Below, piece after piece: positions 1 to 7,636 of a stretch of 42,124 nucleotides of DNA. Positions within the stretch are counted from its first letter, which is position 1; each line of letters opens with the position of its first letter. Position numbers and translations under genes: made by a program. Origin of the DNA: an uncultured Pedobacter sp. (GTDB taxonomy: Bacteria > Bacteroidota > Bacteroidia > Sphingobacteriales > Sphingobacteriaceae); NCBI GenBank assembly GCA_946478755.1, contig CAMLDJ010000019.1, forward strand, positions 1-42,124, written 5' to 3'. Below the pieces are notes generated by a model. That model saw only the letters and a list, made by a program, of their open reading frames with translations. It ran no database searches and was not told where the DNA came from.

Positions 1-1638
1 CTTTATGGCCTGAGTTCCTACAGCCAGTCGAGATCCATAACACCTGGTACTGGTGACCTTGACTTGTTTCATAATGAACTGAGTAGTTATAAAGACATTT
101 TGCAATTACCCGGCATCGCTATTGCCGTGGTAAAAGATAGCACAATTATCTACCGTCAGGTAGAGGGATATGCCAACCTGGAGAAAAAAGCGCCACTAAC
201 AGATGACTACATGTTTCAGATCGCATCTCTCACTAAAACTTTTACGGCAAACTTAATGATGCAATACGAACAGGAGCAGAAAGCATCACTTGAGGATTAC
301 GCGTTGAACTACCGGTTTATCAACACTTACTTTGGGTGGCCTTATAACGTGGACGCGAATACGCGCATAAGGCATTTCCTGAGCCACACTTCCGAAGATG
401 GGCCCGGCAATTCTTTCGTCTACAACGGGCAACGGTTCAATTATATTTATGGGGTCTTTGAATCAGCCGGTGGCCACATACCTTTTACTGAGGGCTATTC
501 CCTTGAACTTCAAAAGAGGATCTTTGAACCTCTGCATATGGAACATACCATCGCGGGTTTCCCGGACAGCCGTAAAGATACCCTGTTTAAGCACATTGCC
601 ACGCCTTATGTTTATGATACGCTTAAACACGCGTTTAAGGAAGATACCGTAAATTATCGCTGGACACAGGCTTTCCCGGCTACAGGTATCCTGTCAACTC
701 TGGATGACCTGGCCAAATATACGATCAGCTATGATGATAATAAACTGATCACAGCAGCTAATTATGCAAAGGTAACTACCCCGCAAATCTTAACTGACGG
801 CTCAAAAAGTCCTTATGGCATCGGCTGGTTCACCGAAGATTTCGAAGGCAAAAAAATCCATTGGCATTATGGGCATGCCGATTCTTATGCTTCCCTGCTG
901 GTTCGTGTACCGGAAATGGGGTATACCTTAATTCTCCTGTCCAATTCTAACGCTCCTTCTGAGGCGCTTAGACTCGGAGCAGGGCATATTTGGCAATCAC
1001 CTTTTGTGACTTCATTTTTAAAGCAGTTTATCTTCCCACAAAAAGGTCAAAAGTATATCAACTGGAATAAAGGCTTTGCCGGTATCCCGGGGGTATACAA
1101 GCAATCCGGTGGCGCAGGACGTAGTTTACTGATGGAAGAGGTTGCCGGGCAGGCCCTTTTTCGCCGCTATTCTGAAAAAGTATATGGTACCCATATGGGC
1201 GAGTCGAGGCAATTGATCTCATTGCTTTACCAGCTTAAGCCGGAACGGTTCGATCAGTATGATCCGGCGCTGATCTATTTGCTTACCGACCTGCACGATC
1301 AGTCATTGGAAGTCCCTTTAGAAAGGCTGATTGCTGCTTATGAGTCATACGGACATATTCAACCCTATGTAGTAATGGATATTGCGCGCTATTACGAAAG
1401 GACGGAAAAGCCAGAGGAGGCACTGCGGTTCTACAAAATGCTTGCAGGCAGTAAAGGGCTCGAAACCTGGAATGAGACAATAGAAGCCTGTAAAAAAGCC
1501 GGTCGACTAATGCTCGTCGGCGGTAAGATAGAAGAAGGTCGCACCTATTACTGGAAAGCCGTAAACAGTATGAAAATGAATGGTTATGGTGACAAAGCCA
1601 TCATGGAGGTAATTGAGCAGATGAATCACCATGAATAA
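1..1638 (+). CDS. Serine hydrolase, beta-lactamase (class C/S12) fold, 5'-truncated
   Basis: The reading frame is already open at base 1, so the true start lies upstream; the TTG at 64 is only the first possible start codon in the window. The visible part has the SxxK nucleophile motif (SLTK, serine about residue 55 counting from the TTG), a degenerate YxN-type motif (YIY in RFNYIYG) and an HxG-like triad (HYGHADSY), as in penicillin-binding-protein-like esterases and peptidases. About 170 C-terminal residues are helical and TPR-like (RLIAAYESYGHI to EALRFYKML). The family includes esterases, D-aminopeptidases and lactamases; the substrate cannot be told. A signal peptide would be in the missing part. 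It is separated by 79 bases from the following SGNH gene, so co-transcription is possible but unproven. Confidence 0.85.
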   Translation, partial: LYGLSSYSQSRSITPGTGDLDLFHNELSSYKDILQLPGIAIAVVKDSTIIYRQVEGYANLEKKAPLTDDYMFQIASLTKTFTANLMMQYEQEQKASLEDYALNYRFINTYFGWPYNVDANTRIRHFLSHTSEDGPGNSFVYNGQRFNYIYGVFESAGGHIPFTEGYSLELQKRIFEPLHMEHTIAGFPDSRKDTLFKHIATPYVYDTLKHAFKEDTVNYRWTQAFPATGILSTLDDLAKYTISYDDNKLITAANYAKVTTPQILTDGSKSPYGIGWFTEDFEGKKIHWHYGHADSYASLLVRVPEMGYTLILLSNSNAPSEALRLGAGHIWQSPFVTSFLKQFIFPQKGQKYINWNKGFAGIPGVYKQSGGAGRSLLMEEVAGQALFRRYSEKVYGTHMGESRQLISLLYQLKPERFDQYDPALIYLLTDLHDQSLEVPLERLIAAYESYGHIQPYVVMDIARYYERTEKPEEALRFYKMLAGSKGLETWNETIEACKKAGRLMLVGGKIEEGRTYYWKAVNSMKMNGYGDKAIMEVIEQMNHHE

Positions 1639-1717
1639 ATGTTGAGGATGACCGTGTTTTCGGGCCGGGAAATACAAATAAATAAATACCTTTAAATAAA
1701 AAAATAATATTTCTTAT

Positions 1718-2479
1718 ATGGATAGTACAACAAAACAAGAACGGCGTAGTTTTCTTAAAACAGTTTCGGTTGGCGGATTAATAACTTTGGTAAGTCCTGG
1801 ATTATTGACGGCGGCCCCGACTGAAAAAAAGTCGAAGATTACTTTGTCTGAAAATGATGTTATTTTATTTCAGGGAGATTCTATTACGGACGCGGGAAGA
1901 GCCAGGGATAATGATAAATTTAATGACGCAGCTGCTTTGGGTAGGGGCTATGCTTTTTTAGCGGCAAGCGAGCTGTTGAATAAACATGCCGACAAAAACC
2001 TGCAGATCTACAATCGGGGCATCAGCGGAAATAAAGTTTATCAGCTTGCAGAAAGATGGGATAAAGACTGTATCGGTCTTAAACCAACCGTACTGAGTAT
2101 TTTAATCGGTGTTAACGATTATTGGCATAAGCATAACGGGAAATACAGCGGTACAACCAAAATTTATCAGGATGACTTTAGAAAGTTGCTCCAGAGAACC
2201 AGAGAACAGCTGCCAAATATCAAACTCATCATTGCACAACCTTTTGCCGTAAATAAAGTTAAAGCAGTTGATGATACCTGGTATCCGGAGTTTAAAGAAT
2301 ATCAGGTTGCGGCACAGGAAATCGCTACAGAATTTAATGCATCCTGGATTCCTCTTCAGAAAGTTTTTGATGACGCCGAGAAAAGAGCGCCGGGTAAGCA
2401 TTGGACAGGAGATGGTGTACATCCAAGTGTGGCAGGCGCACAGTTAATGGCAAATGCATGGCTTGATGTATTTAAATAA
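1718..2479 (+). CDS. Tat-exported SGNH/GDSL hydrolase
   Basis: This 253-residue protein starts with a twin-arginine signal (QERRSFLK, then a hydrophobic stretch ending near AAP, residues 9-33), so it is probably exported folded. The SGNH blocks are all visible: GDSIT with catalytic Ser55, GVND with Asn133, and DGVHP giving the Asp232/His235 pair. Glycine of block II is probably in YNRGISGNK. Proteins of this shape in Bacteroidota are often carbohydrate O-acetylesterases, for example rhamnogalacturonan acetylesterase-like, but the acyl substrate is inference. It is 25 bases upstream of another Tat-signal gene and the two probably form an operon. Confidence 0.9.
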   Translation: MDSTTKQERRSFLKTVSVGGLITLVSPGLLTAAPTEKKSKITLSENDVILFQGDSITDAGRARDNDKFNDAAALGRGYAFLAASELLNKHADKNLQIYNRGISGNKVYQLAERWDKDCIGLKPTVLSILIGVNDYWHKHNGKYSGTTKIYQDDFRKLLQRTREQLPNIKLIIAQPFAVNKVKAVDDTWYPEFKEYQVAAQEIATEFNASWIPLQKVFDDAEKRAPGKHWTGDGVHPSVAGAQLMANAWLDVFK

Positions 2480-2504
2480 GTAATATATTTTTATAGATTC
2501 CTGC

Positions 2505-2915
2505 ATGATGAACAAGTCTAACAGAAGAAAATTTATTGGAACTGCAGCCGCTCTTTCGGTAGGGACGATTGCGACCGCAATGCCATTGACTAATATGACA
2601 AAAAAATATCCTGTGTCACACCATGTATTTTTCTGGTTGAAAAATCCAAACTCAAAAGAAGATCGTGATCAGCTAGTCGCCGGTGTGAAAACACTTTCGA
2701 AAATACCGACTGTGAAAGAATTACATGTCGGTATTGTTGCCAGTACAGAAAAACGCGACGTCGTAGATAATAGCTGGGGTGTATCCGAGTTGATGTTCTT
2801 TAGTGATCTACAAGGACAGGAAACTTATCAAACCCATCCGATACACCTCGATTTTATCAAGAAATGCAGTCATCTGTGGGAGAAAGTGATTGTTTATGAT
2901 GCGGTAGAGGCTTAG
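2505..2915 (+). CDS. Tat-exported Dabb (stress-responsive alpha/beta barrel) domain protein
   Basis: This 136-residue protein has a twin-arginine motif (SNRRKFIG) and a hydrophobic segment to about residue 28, followed by a roughly 95-residue Dabb domain: HHVFFWLKNPNSKEDRDQ near the start, LHVGIVAS in the middle, and the usual YQTHPIHLDFI segment before the final strand. Dabb proteins are small dimeric ferredoxin-like folds; most have no known substrate. The start could be either of two adjacent ATGs (2505 or 2508). It follows the SGNH esterase by 25 bases and is closed by a strong hairpin terminator, so the two genes form a two-gene exported unit. Its function here is unknown. Confidence 0.85.
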   Translation: MMNKSNRRKFIGTAAALSVGTIATAMPLTNMTKKYPVSHHVFFWLKNPNSKEDRDQLVAGVKTLSKIPTVKELHVGIVASTEKRDVVDNSWGVSELMFFSDLQGQETYQTHPIHLDFIKKCSHLWEKVIVYDAVEA

Positions 2916-2947
2916 TACATGGGAATACGTGCGAAAGTCATTACCCT

Positions 2948-3000
2948 TCAAAAAGTAAAAGCCTGCTAATCATACCATTTGCAGGCTTTTTGCTTTTTGA
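2948..3000. terminator. Bidirectional hairpin terminator after the Dabb gene
   Basis: A near-perfect inverted repeat (2948-2966 with 2981-3000) has a GC core GCCTGC/GCAGGC, a 14-base loop and A-rich/T-rich outer arms, so it supplies a U-run in either direction. It separates the esterase/Dabb unit from the AraC gene. Confidence 0.85.
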
Positions 3001-3067
3001 TACCTTCCAAGCGGAGAGAGGGATTTGTAACATCTTTTGATTTCCAACTATAATTCTATTTTTATTT

Positions 3068-3075
3068 TACTTTTG
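3068..3075 (+). promoter_or_regulatory. Candidate -7 element for the AraC/monooxygenase unit
   Basis: TACTTTTG matches the Bacteroidota -7 consensus TAnnTTTG and lies 38 bases before the ATG. The nearest upstream TTTG (3036-3039) is 28 bases away, longer than the usual spacing of about 19-21, so only the -7 half is well supported. Confidence 0.4.
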
Positions 3076-3112
3076 CTATTAGATAAATATAAAAGCACAA
3101 AGCTCCGATAAT

Positions 3113-3871
3113 ATGACCGATAGTGGCATTAAATTTAAAGTTGCCAGCCCCTCCCCACAACTATCCGGTTTTGTAGAAAGCTTCTGGATGGTTAAAAGCA
3201 CATCGGATACAGTACACGAAACAGTCGGTTTACCTGACGGCAGGTTTGATATTATCTTTTCCTATTCACCAAGTGAGCCTTTCCATATTATGCTGATGGG
3301 TTTAGGAACAGAGCCAGAACGACATTCTATTTCTCCAAAAATCGTAATGTTTGCTGTCAGTTTTAAATTGCTAGCAATTGAATATTTGTTAGACATGGAA
3401 GAAGCTTCATTGCTAAACAATGCGCATCCTTTGCCCTCTGATTTTTGGGGAATCAAAGAAAGTGATTTGGGTGATTTTGAGAATTTTTGCGAAAAAATTA
3501 CTGCAAAAATACTTTCACTAATTAAGCCTGGAATTGATAGCAGGAAACAAAAATTATTTGAACTGATTTATTCTTCAAACGGCACTATGCCGGTAAAAGA
3601 ATTATCTGAAAAAGTTTTTTGGAGCAGCAGGCAAATCAACCGTTATTTTAATGAATATTTTGGGCTTTCATTAAAAGCATACTGTAACATTTTTCGTTTC
3701 AAAAGTTCATTGCATCATATCAAAGAAGGAAAACTGTTTCCCGAATTAAACTTTGCGGACCAGACTCACTTCATAAAAGAGGTTAAAAAATTCTCGGGTG
3801 TAGCGCCGAAAGAGTTGTACAAAAACAAAAACGACCGATTTATACTATTATCTGCCTTGCCGAAGAAATAG
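3113..3871 (+). CDS. AraC-family transcriptional regulator
   Basis: The 252-residue protein has an N-terminal sensor-like region of the DUF6597 type (about residues 1-110, with LPDGRFDIIF) and a C-terminal double helix-turn-helix (about 155-240). The second HTH carries the family signature FADQTHFIKEVKKFSGVAPKE. It is 30 bases upstream of the FAD monooxygenase on the same strand, so they are probably co-transcribed and it may control the monooxygenase. The ligand is unknown. There is no membrane segment; it should act in the cytoplasm. The family assignment is firm, the regulatory target is inference. Confidence 0.9.
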   Translation: MTDSGIKFKVASPSPQLSGFVESFWMVKSTSDTVHETVGLPDGRFDIIFSYSPSEPFHIMLMGLGTEPERHSISPKIVMFAVSFKLLAIEYLLDMEEASLLNNAHPLPSDFWGIKESDLGDFENFCEKITAKILSLIKPGIDSRKQKLFELIYSSNGTMPVKELSEKVFWSSRQINRYFNEYFGLSLKAYCNIFRFKSSLHHIKEGKLFPELNFADQTHFIKEVKKFSGVAPKELYKNKNDRFILLSALPKK

Positions 3872-3901
3872 TTTTGCATTGTCAAAACAAATTTTAAAAG
3901 C

Positions 3902-5077
3902 ATGTTAATAGAAAACAAGCAATTCGCCATTGTGGGCGGTGGCCCTGGTGGTTTAACACTTGCCCGGCTTCTCCAACTTAACGGAGCTATTGTAAAAGTA
4001 TATGAAAGGGATTTGAATAAAAATGCAAGGGTACAAGGTACAACACTTGATTTGCATCATAATTCCGGACTAAAAGCATTACATGAGGCCCATTTGTTAG
4101 ATGCATTTAAAAAGAATTATCGTCCTGGGGCAGATAGGATGATCATTGTAAATGAAAACATAGAAACATTTTTTTCTGATCATGGAGAAAAGCCTGAAGA
4201 AGATTTTGGAAGTGAATATTTTCGTCCTGAAATAGACAGAGGACCACTAAGAAAAATGTTGTTAGAATCTTTGCAGCCTGATACGGTGGTGTGGAATAGC
4301 CAGTTTGCTTCCATGGAAAAACGGGGTGATGGATGGGAACTATATTTAAAAAACGGAACTTCAGCTTTTGCAGATATTGTGATTGGTGCTGATGGAGCCA
4401 ATTCTAAAGTCCGTCCCTATATTACAGACATACAACCTTTTTATTCCGGTATATCCGGCCTGTTAGGTAGTGTATATGCCCCTGAAACCACTGTTCCAAC
4501 TTTTTACAAACTTTTGAGCGGCGGAAAACTAATGGCTTTTGGTGGTGGAAAATGTTTTGTAGTAGCTTCGAAAGGCGATGGCAGTTTGACATTTTATCTC
4601 TCTTATAAAGTTGATGAGAACCGGTTGAAAAAGTTAGATTTAACGAATAAAGCAGAAATGGGCTCGTGGTTCAAAAATGATTTTCCAGAATGGAGCAATA
4701 TGTGGCATGAGCTGTTTGAAAATGCCGAAACACCTTTTATGTCTATCCCCATTTATTGTATGCCCATAACCCAAGTTTGGGAAGCTTTGCCAAACCTCAC
4801 AATGCTTGGTGATGCTGCGCATTTAATGCCGCCATTTGCCGGCGAAGGTGTTAATATGGCAATGCTTGATGCTTTAGAATTGAGCAGATGTTTGTGTAAT
4901 GAGACTTTTAGTGATATACAAACTGCGATTACCTTTTACGAAGACCAAATGCGAAAAAGAGCCGCCGAAGCGGCTCAAGAATCTTTAGAGAATGGAGACA
5001 AAATGCATAGTGCAGATGCACTTAAAAAAATGTTGGCGTTTTTTGGAGGCAACGAAGAATCCCAAACTCTTTTATAA
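3902..5077 (+). CDS. Tet(X)-like FAD-dependent monooxygenase
   Basis: This 391-residue class A flavoprotein hydroxylase has the N-terminal Rossmann motif GGGPGG (residues 12-17), the YERD ribose-binding segment, a GTTLDLH motif, the DRGPLR arginine region, the DG motif (GADGANSK) and the C-terminal FAD motif GDAAHLMPPFAGEGVN (GD at 303-304). Order, length and these motifs are those of the tetracycline-inactivating Tet(X) group (about 388 residues), in particular TLDLH and the long GDAAHLMPPFAG segment. The segment GISGLLGSVY, where Tet(X) places substrate contacts, differs from what I recall of Tet(X), so tetracycline activity is not implied. Other possible substrates are aromatic or polyketide compounds. 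The preceding AraC regulator suggests inducible expression. Confidence 0.85.
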   Translation: MLIENKQFAIVGGGPGGLTLARLLQLNGAIVKVYERDLNKNARVQGTTLDLHHNSGLKALHEAHLLDAFKKNYRPGADRMIIVNENIETFFSDHGEKPEEDFGSEYFRPEIDRGPLRKMLLESLQPDTVVWNSQFASMEKRGDGWELYLKNGTSAFADIVIGADGANSKVRPYITDIQPFYSGISGLLGSVYAPETTVPTFYKLLSGGKLMAFGGGKCFVVASKGDGSLTFYLSYKVDENRLKKLDLTNKAEMGSWFKNDFPEWSNMWHELFENAETPFMSIPIYCMPITQVWEALPNLTMLGDAAHLMPPFAGEGVNMAMLDALELSRCLCNETFSDIQTAITFYEDQMRKRAAEAAQESLENGDKMHSADALKKMLAFFGGNEESQTLL

Positions 5078-5179
5078 GAGAGATCATAACAATATTTTTC
5101 CTGTATAATGGTGATATTTTGTCACAATTCACCCTCTATTTCGTCGCTTCTACACGCTGTCAAATCCTGAAATGAACTT

Positions 5180-5187
5180 TAGTTTTG
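5180..5187 (+). promoter_or_regulatory. Candidate -7 element for the VOC gene
   Basis: TAGTTTTG fits the Bacteroidota TAnnTTTG consensus and lies 83 bases before the ATG. No convincing -33 TTTG at normal spacing was found. Confidence 0.35.
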
Positions 5188-5270
5188 TAGTGTTAATAAT
5201 TTCAAGCTAATTTAAACTGTTATCCTCATCACAGAATTAATCAAAACAAAATCAACTAAAAATAACAATC

Positions 5271-5699
5271 ATGAGAGCAATCAATCCATGGATCAATTTC
5301 AACGGCAATGCCGAAGACGCATTCACTTTTTACAAATCAGTTTTTGGCGGCGAGTTCAGCAAGATCATCCGTTTCAAAGACCTGGCAGACGCTGAATTTC
5401 AGATAGCCGAAAATGATGCGAATAAAATAATGTACATCGCTTTACCAATAGGTAAGCACAATGTGTTAATAGCCAACGATGTGCCCGAATTTATGGGCCG
5501 GGTAAACGAAAGCGAAAACAGGTCGAAAATAGTTGTAAGTGCTGAAAGCCGCGAAGAAGCCGACAAGGTATTTAACGGATTATCGGTAGGTGGAGAAGTT
5601 GAAGGGGACATTGGTGATACGCCATGGGGCACTTACGCCGCAATGTTTAGGGATAAATATGGAATTGAATGGATTGTGGAATTTGATTCAAGCTTATAA
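5271..5699 (+). CDS. VOC-superfamily protein, PhnB-like
   Basis: The 142-residue protein is a single paired beta-alpha-beta-beta-beta unit of the glyoxalase/VOC superfamily. Typical PhnB features are visible: INPWINFNGNAEDAFTFYKSVFGGEF at the N terminus (known as the 3-demethylubiquinone methyltransferase-like subgroup), EEADKVFNGLSVGGEVEG in the middle and DTPWGTYAAMFRDKYGIEW at the end. Members are often annotated by this name without a known reaction; some bind metals. It is a cytoplasmic monocistronic gene lying 193 bases after the monooxygenase. I assign the family with confidence and no specific function. Confidence 0.88.
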   Translation: MRAINPWINFNGNAEDAFTFYKSVFGGEFSKIIRFKDLADAEFQIAENDANKIMYIALPIGKHNVLIANDVPEFMGRVNESENRSKIVVSAESREEADKVFNGLSVGGEVEGDIGDTPWGTYAAMFRDKYGIEWIVEFDSSL

Positions 5700-5781
5700 C
5701 CGATAAGTTTCGCGATCAATACTCCAAATATTTTAATGATAAACGTTTGATTATGACAACTGCTATTTTAGACATCAAGTA

Positions 5782-5806
5782 AGTACTGATGAAAATTATC
5801 AGTGCT
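5782..5806 (+). terminator. Weak hairpin after the VOC gene
   Basis: A 9-bp stem with one G-U pair (5782-5790 with 5798-5806) and a 7-base loop lies 82 bases downstream of the VOC stop. There is no U-run after it, so it is only a possible plus-strand terminator. Confidence 0.35.
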
Positions 5807-5811
5807 ATATA

Positions 5812-5844
5812 AAAACAAAACGCGTGTTTTTAAAACACGCGTTT
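5812..5844 (-). terminator. Rho-independent terminator of tRNA-Ser
   Basis: The perfect inverted repeat AAACGCGTGTTTT / AAAACACGCGTTT (5818-5830 with 5832-5844) is followed on the minus strand by a TTTTGTTTTTA run. It lies 12 bases downstream of the tRNA 3' end. Confidence 0.85.
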
Positions 5845-5856
5845 GGATACTTTATG

Positions 5857-5941
5857 CGGAGAGCGAGGGATTCGAACCCCCGGACCTATGACAGTCAACA
5901 GTTTTCAAGACTGCCGCGTTCGACCACTCTGCCAGCTCTCC
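5857..5941 (-). tRNA. tRNA-Ser (anticodon UGA)
   Basis: On the minus strand the 85-base gene begins GGAGAGCTGGCAGAGTGG and ends GGTTCGAATCCC followed by acceptor arm GCTCTCC and a G discriminator. The acceptor stem pairs 5935-5941 with 5858-5864. The anticodon loop CTTGAAA gives UGA, reading UCN serine codons, and the long variable arm (between the anticodon stem and GGGGGTTCGAATCCCTC) is typical of class II tRNA-Ser. The 3' CCA is not encoded (GCA follows), so it must be added after transcription. Confidence 0.95.
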
Positions 5942-5945
5942 GGCG

Positions 5946-5976
5946 CAAAAGTACGAATACGATCCGATTATGCAAA
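5946..5976 (-). promoter_or_regulatory. Promoter of tRNA-Ser, full Bacteroidota consensus
   Basis: Reading the minus strand, TTTG (5976-5973) is followed by exactly 19 bases and then TACTTTTG (5953-5946), four bases before the tRNA 5' end. This matches both halves and the spacing of the primary-sigma consensus of Bacteroidota. Confidence 0.85.
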
Positions 5977-6308
5977 TTTAGATTTACTTATTTTTTTGCA
6001 ATTGATATCCCTCACTTTTCCTTTTCATGGAAAGGATTTGTACTCAGTTCCATACCAGCATCCGATTTCTGAAAAAAACATACAGTGTTAAATACGTTAT
6101 CTGATGTGTAAAATACACCTGGTTTCAAGCGTAAGCGCTCATGCAAATAAGTGGGTTTCCGCAAAGCAAAACAGCGTTTTTCCCCATAATACAAGTATAT
6201 AATTCGCAATCTATTATTGATCAGGAGTGTTATAGCTATAGTCGTGCCTGTTGAAGGTAAACGATAAGTGCTTACAGTTTGTTTGCTGTTTTCACGACTT
6301 AGGTTTGT
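5977..6308. other. Intergenic stretch without a supported gene
   Basis: About 330 bases between the tRNA promoter and the hairpin at 6309. A 65-codon minus-strand frame (6012-6209) has no recognisable domain and is not called. The only structure noted is a pair of 7-base complementary arms, AGTCGTG (6240-6246) and CACGACT (6293-6299), upstream of a terminator-like hairpin, which could be the end of a small plus-strand RNA. Confidence 0.4.
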
Positions 6309-6345
6309 AACAGGATATGCCGGATAGCATATCCTGTTCTTTTTA
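6309..6345. terminator. Strong terminator hairpin at the 3' end of the alpha/beta hydrolase gene
   Basis: A 12-bp perfect stem AACAGGATATGC / GCATATCCTGTT (6309-6320 with 6327-6338) has a 6-base loop. The T-run (CTTTTT) follows on the plus strand, while the only known adjacent gene ends here from the minus strand, overlapping the A-side of that run. It could serve the hydrolase gene weakly or terminate an unrecognised plus-strand transcript. Confidence 0.65.
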
Positions 6346-7344
6346 GGCTCTCCAGTTTCCTTCTAATAAATCCAGATGATAGTTCAATATGCGATTCAGG
6401 TTGTCCGGGAACTCAATCATGCTCTGATGACCACCCTGCATTTGGGCTAAAGCACCGTATTTGACTTTTGAGAAGATAAACCCTAGTGCATCAGAGTGAA
6501 TAATCCTATCATTCAGCGCACCAATTGCCAGTACCGGCAATTCAATCTCAGAGAGTATATTTTCTGCATCAAAATCGAACGCTTGCAGAATGCCTGCTGC
6601 CAGTACGTCTGCCGGGCAGGTTAAGGCAACTTTACTCAAAAACCTCAACTGTGCTGCGCTTTGTTTGCCTGTAAAGAAGACATATCTGTCAAAAGCCATA
6701 GTCAGGCCATTTCGGTAATTCAATACAGCCAACCAATTGAAAACAGCCGGGTGCTTTATCGCAAAATGAAGGAAAGGTCTGATGACAGAATGTTCAATTT
6801 TCTGCATAAAATGGGGGAGGGCTCCGCTTTTTAACGGGTTAGTGAAACTTCCATGTTGTAAAATAACAGCCTTTAAATCGGCTGATTTCCATCTTTTCAA
6901 GTATTCCAGGATGATCATAACGCCCATACTATGGCCATATAAAATAGCGTCTTTCAACTGTAGTTTTTCCAAAACTGTTCTTAGATCATGAGCCATAGCT
7001 GAAATAGAGAGGTCGACCGCATGACCAGATCCCCCATGTCCTGGCAGGTCTATGAGAATCAGCTTGTAACGATTCTTTAACATCAGGCGCTGATAATACC
7101 ACTGCTGGCTGTTAGAGTTAAGTCCATGAATAAGAACCATCGGATCTCCGTCTTCCTTTCCGTCAAACTGAACCTGCAAACAATTCCCGCTGGGACAGGT
7201 GATGTAACTTGTTTTTTGTGCCGGCAACATCTTTGGATTTTGCTGAGTTTTGCCGTCAGACAATAACCATGAAACAGGGTATCTGCCATAGGCCAGAAAT
7301 ACTCCGACAGCTAAAAATTTTAGGCACTTCAGGTAATGCTTCAT
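6343..7344 (-). CDS. Alpha/beta-fold hydrolase, membrane-anchored or exported
   Basis: The 333-residue protein has an N-terminal hydrophobic segment (residues 8-28) that could be a signal peptide or anchor, then a canonical alpha/beta hydrolase domain. Visible are the oxyanion HG (LIHGLNSNS, about 72-79), the nucleophile elbow GHSMG with Ser139, Asp279 in GALND and His306 in GGHQS. The residues between the core strands form a helical cap (about 160-255). Substrate is not predictable; candidates are esterases, lipases or haloperoxidase-like hydrolases. The gene is transcribed away from the FMN reductase, with an unusual symmetrical region between them. Confidence 0.88.
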   Translation of the reverse strand: MKHYLKCLKFLAVGVFLAYGRYPVSWLLSDGKTQQNPKMLPAQKTSYITCPSGNCLQVQFDGKEDGDPMVLIHGLNSNSQQWYYQRLMLKNRYKLILIDLPGHGGSGHAVDLSISAMAHDLRTVLEKLQLKDAILYGHSMGVMIILEYLKRWKSADLKAVILQHGSFTNPLKSGALPHFMQKIEHSVIRPFLHFAIKHPAVFNWLAVLNYRNGLTMAFDRYVFFTGKQSAAQLRFLSKVALTCPADVLAAGILQAFDFDAENILSEIELPVLAIGALNDRIIHSDALGFIFSKVKYGALAQMQGGHQSMIEFPDNLNRILNYHLDLLEGNWRA

Positions 7345-7477
7345 AACGCTTGATACTTGATAAAGATTACTTCCTAAAGAGATGATTGCTTATAACATCG
7401 GGTAAACAATTTAGTTTTCACAGCTGCAATAGAAAGTCACATGAGTAAAAACAGAAGATGGGACCTTAAAAAAGGAA

Positions 7478-7506
7478 AGCGGGAATGATCTCCGACCATT
7501 CCCGCT
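7478..7506 (-). terminator. Minus-strand terminator in the leader of the hydrolase gene
   Basis: The 10-bp stem AGCGGGAATG / CATTCCCGCT (7478-7487 with 7497-7506) has a 9-base loop and is followed on the minus strand by TTTCCTTTTTTT. It lies upstream of the hydrolase start, so it either ends a very short minus-strand RNA or acts as an attenuator in the hydrolase leader. Confidence 0.65.
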
Positions 7507-7512
7507 AAATCT

Positions 7513-7634
7513 AAATTAACGCTCTCACATACAAAGACGCTTATTAGAAAGAAATATTGTGCAGCGTATTAAATTAAAGTATTATTTTTTTAAAAAGCTT
7601 AAATTGTGTATCTTCGTCCCGAGAGCGTTAATTT
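7513..7634. repeat. 14-bp perfect inverted repeat bracketing a divergent promoter region
   Basis: AAATTAACGCTCTC (7513-7526) and its exact complement GAGAGCGTTAATTT (7621-7634) are 94 bases apart. Each copy, read outward, is followed within a few bases by a GCGGG-starting hairpin and a U-run. The core between them is AT-rich and holds promoter-like boxes on both strands (TATCTTCG at 7609-7616 on plus; TCTTTG just inside 7527 on minus). See findings. Confidence 0.8.
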
Positions 7635-7636
7635 TG

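Noticed and set aside
5753..5782. Nine-codon frame MTTAILDIK after the VOC gene
   Set aside because: Too short to identify, and overlaps the start of the hairpin at 5782.
5824..6091. Two 82-codon plus-strand frames across the tRNA region
   Set aside because: They run antisense through tRNA-Ser and its promoter and terminator, and their sequences are those of translated tRNA complement.
6012..6209. 65-codon minus-strand frame between the tRNA and the hydrolase
   Set aside because: No recognisable domain, promoter or neighbour support; length is within chance for this region.
7513..7634. Reading the 14-bp inverted repeat as the ends of a small mobile element (MITE)
   Set aside because: No target-site duplication is visible, and outward hairpins with U-runs on both sides fit divergent transcription better. 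It is not excluded without a genome search.
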